NCBI GenBank assembly: GCA_040880125.1
Contig: JBBDJB010000045.1
Coordinates: 1 to 64,000 of the forward strand
Direction: 5' to 3'
Source of the DNA: JBBDJB01 sp040880125
GTDB taxonomy: Bacteria > Planctomycetota > Planctomycetia > Pirellulales > JBBDJB01
DNA length: 64,000 nucleotides
Positions within the stretch are counted from its first letter, which is position 1. Every line of letters starts with the position of its first letter. The notes under the pieces are model-generated. The model was not told the DNA's origin, did no database searches, and was given only the letters and a program-made list of their open reading frames with translations. Both the position numbers and the translations under genes were made by a program. Positions 62,282 to 64,000 of the stretch are shown here, one piece after another.

Positions 62282-62524
62282 ATGGCCAAACGGAAAGTCA
62301 CTAAGAAGGTCAAGAAGAAGGATCCGATCTTTGTGGATGGCGTACGCCCTCGTCCGATGTACGTCGATTACAAGGACTTGGATCTGCTCAATAAGCTCAC
62401 CAATCGGCACGGCCGCATCGTCGGCCGCCGCAAGACCGGTTGCACGGCCGCCAGTCAGCACGCGGTCACCAGCGCGATCAAGCGGGCGCGCTTCATGGCG
62501 TTGATGCCGTACGTCGGCGACTGA
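62282..62524 (+). CDS. rpsR: 30S ribosomal protein S18
   Basis: 80 residues. The core YVDYKDLDLLNKLTNRHGRI and the S18 signature LxxxLTxxGRIxxRRxTGxxxxxQRxxxxAIKRARFMALMPY (here NRHGRIVGRRKTGCTAASQH...AIKRARFMALMPYV) are present. The N-terminus is unusually Lys-rich (MAKRKVTKKVKKKD). S18 sits on the platform of the small ribosomal subunit. It stands alone here, not in the usual rpsF-rpsR-rplI cluster. Confidence 0.95.
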   Translation: MAKRKVTKKVKKKDPIFVDGVRPRPMYVDYKDLDLLNKLTNRHGRIVGRRKTGCTAASQHAVTSAIKRARFMALMPYVGD

Positions 62525-62670
62525 CGCCGCGGCGCTTCTGCCGCTTGCTTGAAACGCCGGTAGCGCGCGGGTGAGTTCTCGCGAGTCCGGCAACACGTGA
62601 TGTGTGTTTGCGCTTTCGCACGGATACAGCTTTCGGCGAATGCCTCGTGCCTTTGCCCCCGGGGCGCGGC

Positions 62671-62676
62671 TATAAT
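62671..62676 (+). promoter_or_regulatory. candidate -10 box upstream of the thioesterase
   Basis: Perfect TATAAT about 100 bases before the thioesterase start. A matching -35 at 17 bases (TGCCTT) is poor, so the element is only tentative. Confidence 0.35.
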
Positions 62677-62774
62677 ACGGTCCTGGAGAGCTGCCATCGT
62701 GGCAGCACCATTGGGACGCGCTCGCCGAAGGGACTGCCAGCTTCGGTTCATCCCCGCCGCTTCGCCGCAACATC

Positions 62775-63209
62775 ATGCCGGATGCCTTTCGAACTTCTCG
62801 CCGTGTCGAATTCGCCGACACTGACATGGCGGGCATCGCCCACTTCAGCGTGTTCTTTCGCTACATGGAAGAAGCAGAGCACGCGCTGCTACGGCACCTG
62901 GGGCTAAGCGTTGTCACGCCGGAGGGAGACGGCCACATCAGTTGGCCCCGCGTCTCGGCGACCTGTGACTTTCAGGCGTCCGCCAGTTTTCAGGATGTGC
63001 TGGAGATCGACGTCCGCCTGGAGCAGGTGGGTGAGAAGAGCGTGACGTACGTCTTTACGTTCCTGTCCGGCGATCGGCAGATCGCCCAGGGGCGGATGAC
63101 GAGCGTCTGCTGTCGAATCCATCCAGGAGCGCCTCCCACGTCCGTCACCATTCCCGACACATTCGCCGCAAAGCTCCGCACGATACTCCTCGACGGTACC
63201 GCGCTTTAA
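62775..63209 (+). CDS. hotdog-fold acyl-CoA thioesterase
   Basis: 144 residues of the 4-hydroxybenzoyl-CoA thioesterase/YbgC type. The active-site motif appears as EFADTDMAGIAHFSVFFRYMEEAEHALLRHLG, in pieces ADTDMAGIAHF with the catalytic Asp, and later ATCDFQASASFQDVLEIDVRLEQVGEKSVTY. It hydrolyses acyl- or aroyl-CoA esters; substrate is not predictable. It overlaps the ABC ATPase start by one base (TAATG), so they share a transcript. The nearby chorismate-lyase-like gene makes an aromatic substrate conceivable, but that is inference. Confidence 0.85.
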   Translation: MPDAFRTSRRVEFADTDMAGIAHFSVFFRYMEEAEHALLRHLGLSVVTPEGDGHISWPRVSATCDFQASASFQDVLEIDVRLEQVGEKSVTYVFTFLSGDRQIAQGRMTSVCCRIHPGAPPTSVTIPDTFAAKLRTILLDGTAL

Positions 63210-63904
63210 TGGCGCAAAAAAATCGCATGGCAGAACTGGTCGTTCAGAACGTTTGCAAGGAGTTCCCCACCCGGGGCGAACCGCTGGTCATTTTGCGCGG
63301 CGTCTCGTTTTCGCTCGCCGCCGGCGAGAACATGGCAATCCTGGGCCCCAGCGGATCCGGCAAGAGCACGCTGCTGCATATCATCGGCACGCTCGATGAG
63401 CCGACCTCCGGCGCGGTCTCGCTGGAAGGCGAGGACCCGACGACGCTGGACGAGCGCGGGCTGGCCGCCTTCCGCAATCACAAGATCGGATTCGTCTTTC
63501 AGGATCATCATCTGCTGCCGCAGTGTACGGTGCTGGAGAACGTCCTCATTCCGGCGATCGCCGAGGGTCCCGCGCCGCCCGACCGGCTACAGCGTGCGAA
63601 CGATCTGTTGCGGCGCGTCGGCCTGGAAGATCGCCTCGAACATCGGCCCGCCGAGCTTTCCGGCGGAGAGCGGCAGCGCGTGGCGCTCGCCCGAGCGCTG
63701 ATTCAGAACCCCGTGCTGCTATTGGCCGACGAACCGACCGGCAACCTGGACCGTACTACGGCCGCGTCGGTAGGGCAGTTGTTGCTCGACCTGCAGCGTC
63801 AGGAGCAAATGATGCTGCTGGTGGTCACACACAGCATGGAACTGGCGGACCTGCTCTCGAAGCGGGCTGAACTGGACGACGGCCGGTTGCGAAACGGTGC
63901 CTAA
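63209..63904 (+). CDS. LolD/MacB-type ABC transporter ATPase
   Basis: 231 residues. Walker A LGPSGSGKSTLLHIIG, Q-loop FVFQDHHLLPQCTVLENV, signature LSGGERQRVALARALIQNP, Walker B LLLADEPTGNLD, and H-loop VVTHSMEL are all present. The class serves lipoprotein-release (LolCDE) and MacB-type exporters; a permease gene starts 18 bases after its stop. It may or may not also serve the ATPase-less exporter at 9.6-17 kb. Confidence 0.92.
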   Translation: MAQKNRMAELVVQNVCKEFPTRGEPLVILRGVSFSLAAGENMAILGPSGSGKSTLLHIIGTLDEPTSGAVSLEGEDPTTLDERGLAAFRNHKIGFVFQDHHLLPQCTVLENVLIPAIAEGPAPPDRLQRANDLLRRVGLEDRLEHRPAELSGGERQRVALARALIQNPVLLLADEPTGNLDRTTAASVGQLLLDLQRQEQMMLLVVTHSMELADLLSKRAELDDGRLRNGA

Positions 63905-63922
63905 ACGGAAGGCCATTCAACG

Positions 63923-64000
63923 GTGTCGCTGCTACGCTTGATCGTCGCCGGACTTCGCTACCATTGGCGCGTGCACGTCGCCGTGGGGCTGGGCGTCGTG
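63923..64000 (+). CDS. ABC transporter permease, partial (cut by window end)
   Basis: Only the first 26 residues are visible, starting at GTG 63923: MSLLRLIVAGLRYHWRVHVAVG. A short amphipathic start followed by the beginning of a membrane span and position right after a LolD-like ATPase support a FtsX/LolC/E-type permease. The rest lies beyond the window. Confidence 0.6.
   Translation, partial: MSLLRLIVAGLRYHWRVHVAVGLGVV

Noticed and set aside
1..64000. tRNA, rRNA, CRISPR arrays and transposase genes
   Set aside because: Looked for T-loop-like GTTCGAATC arms, regular short repeats with spacers, and DDE/tyrosine recombinase motifs; none convincing. A GTTCGAATC-like string at about 25172 is inside the phosphate transporter gene.

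Overview
The window looks like a high-GC Planctomycetota chromosome segment, most likely a Pirellulales-type organism. The evidence is: three secreted type-I sulfatases, a DUF1559 prepilin-like protein followed by a small lipoprotein, giant surface proteins with the planctomycete N-terminal signature (LExLExRxxL) and dockerin-like C-terminal repeats, a planctomycete-type outer-membrane beta-barrel protein with a cysteine-rich N-terminus, and a DUF5060 glycosidase-like protein. No tRNA, rRNA, phage, transposase or CRISPR array was seen.

Layout. 0-5 kb: an Entner-Doudoroff-type pair (KDPG aldolase and KDG kinase, 4-bp overlap), two tandem paralogous small membrane proteins, an aldo/keto reductase and a small membrane protein. 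5-9 kb: two sulfatases flanking a HEAT-repeat protein. 9.6-17 kb: an exporter made of a HlyD-like adaptor, a MacB-like permease, a small membrane protein and a very large TolC-like lipoprotein, without a local ATPase. 17-21 kb: a third sulfatase, YceH, and a secreted thioredoxin-fold-like protein. 21-24.5 kb: a two-component system and a GNAT acetyltransferase. 24.7-26.4 kb: a Na/phosphate cotransporter gene broken by a one-base frameshift. 26.4-30.3 kb: a complete ribose-type sugar ABC importer operon. 30.7-32.2 kb: a porin-like barrel with a clear intrinsic terminator. 32.5-35.8 kb: a 59-residue membrane protein, a site-2 protease homologue and a DUF5060 protein. 36-51.4 kb: a one-direction block of surface genes, namely three giant proteins (called A, B and C here), a DUF1559 protein and a lipoprotein. 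51.9-58.2 kb: MurJ, then a triterpene-cyclase-like enzyme, a DUF116/polyprenyl-synthase fusion and a chorismate-lyase-like protein. 58.5-64 kb: a DUF3311/sodium-solute symporter pair, a glycosyltransferase, ribosomal protein S18, a thioesterase and an ABC ATPase with the start of its permease.

How it fits together. Sulfatases, DUF5060 protein, sugar importer and KDG/KDPG enzymes fit a life style based on degrading sulfated or acidic polysaccharides; linking them is inference. The most unusual parts are (i) the cyclase / DUF116-prenyl synthase / chorismate-lyase cassette, which could make a cyclised terpenoid or an aromatic-headgroup meroterpenoid, and (ii) the three giant surface proteins, which share an extreme C-terminal signature ending WLAWDV(L/V). 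A and B of that set also share a 260-bp perfectly identical tract and a conserved 3' stem-loop.
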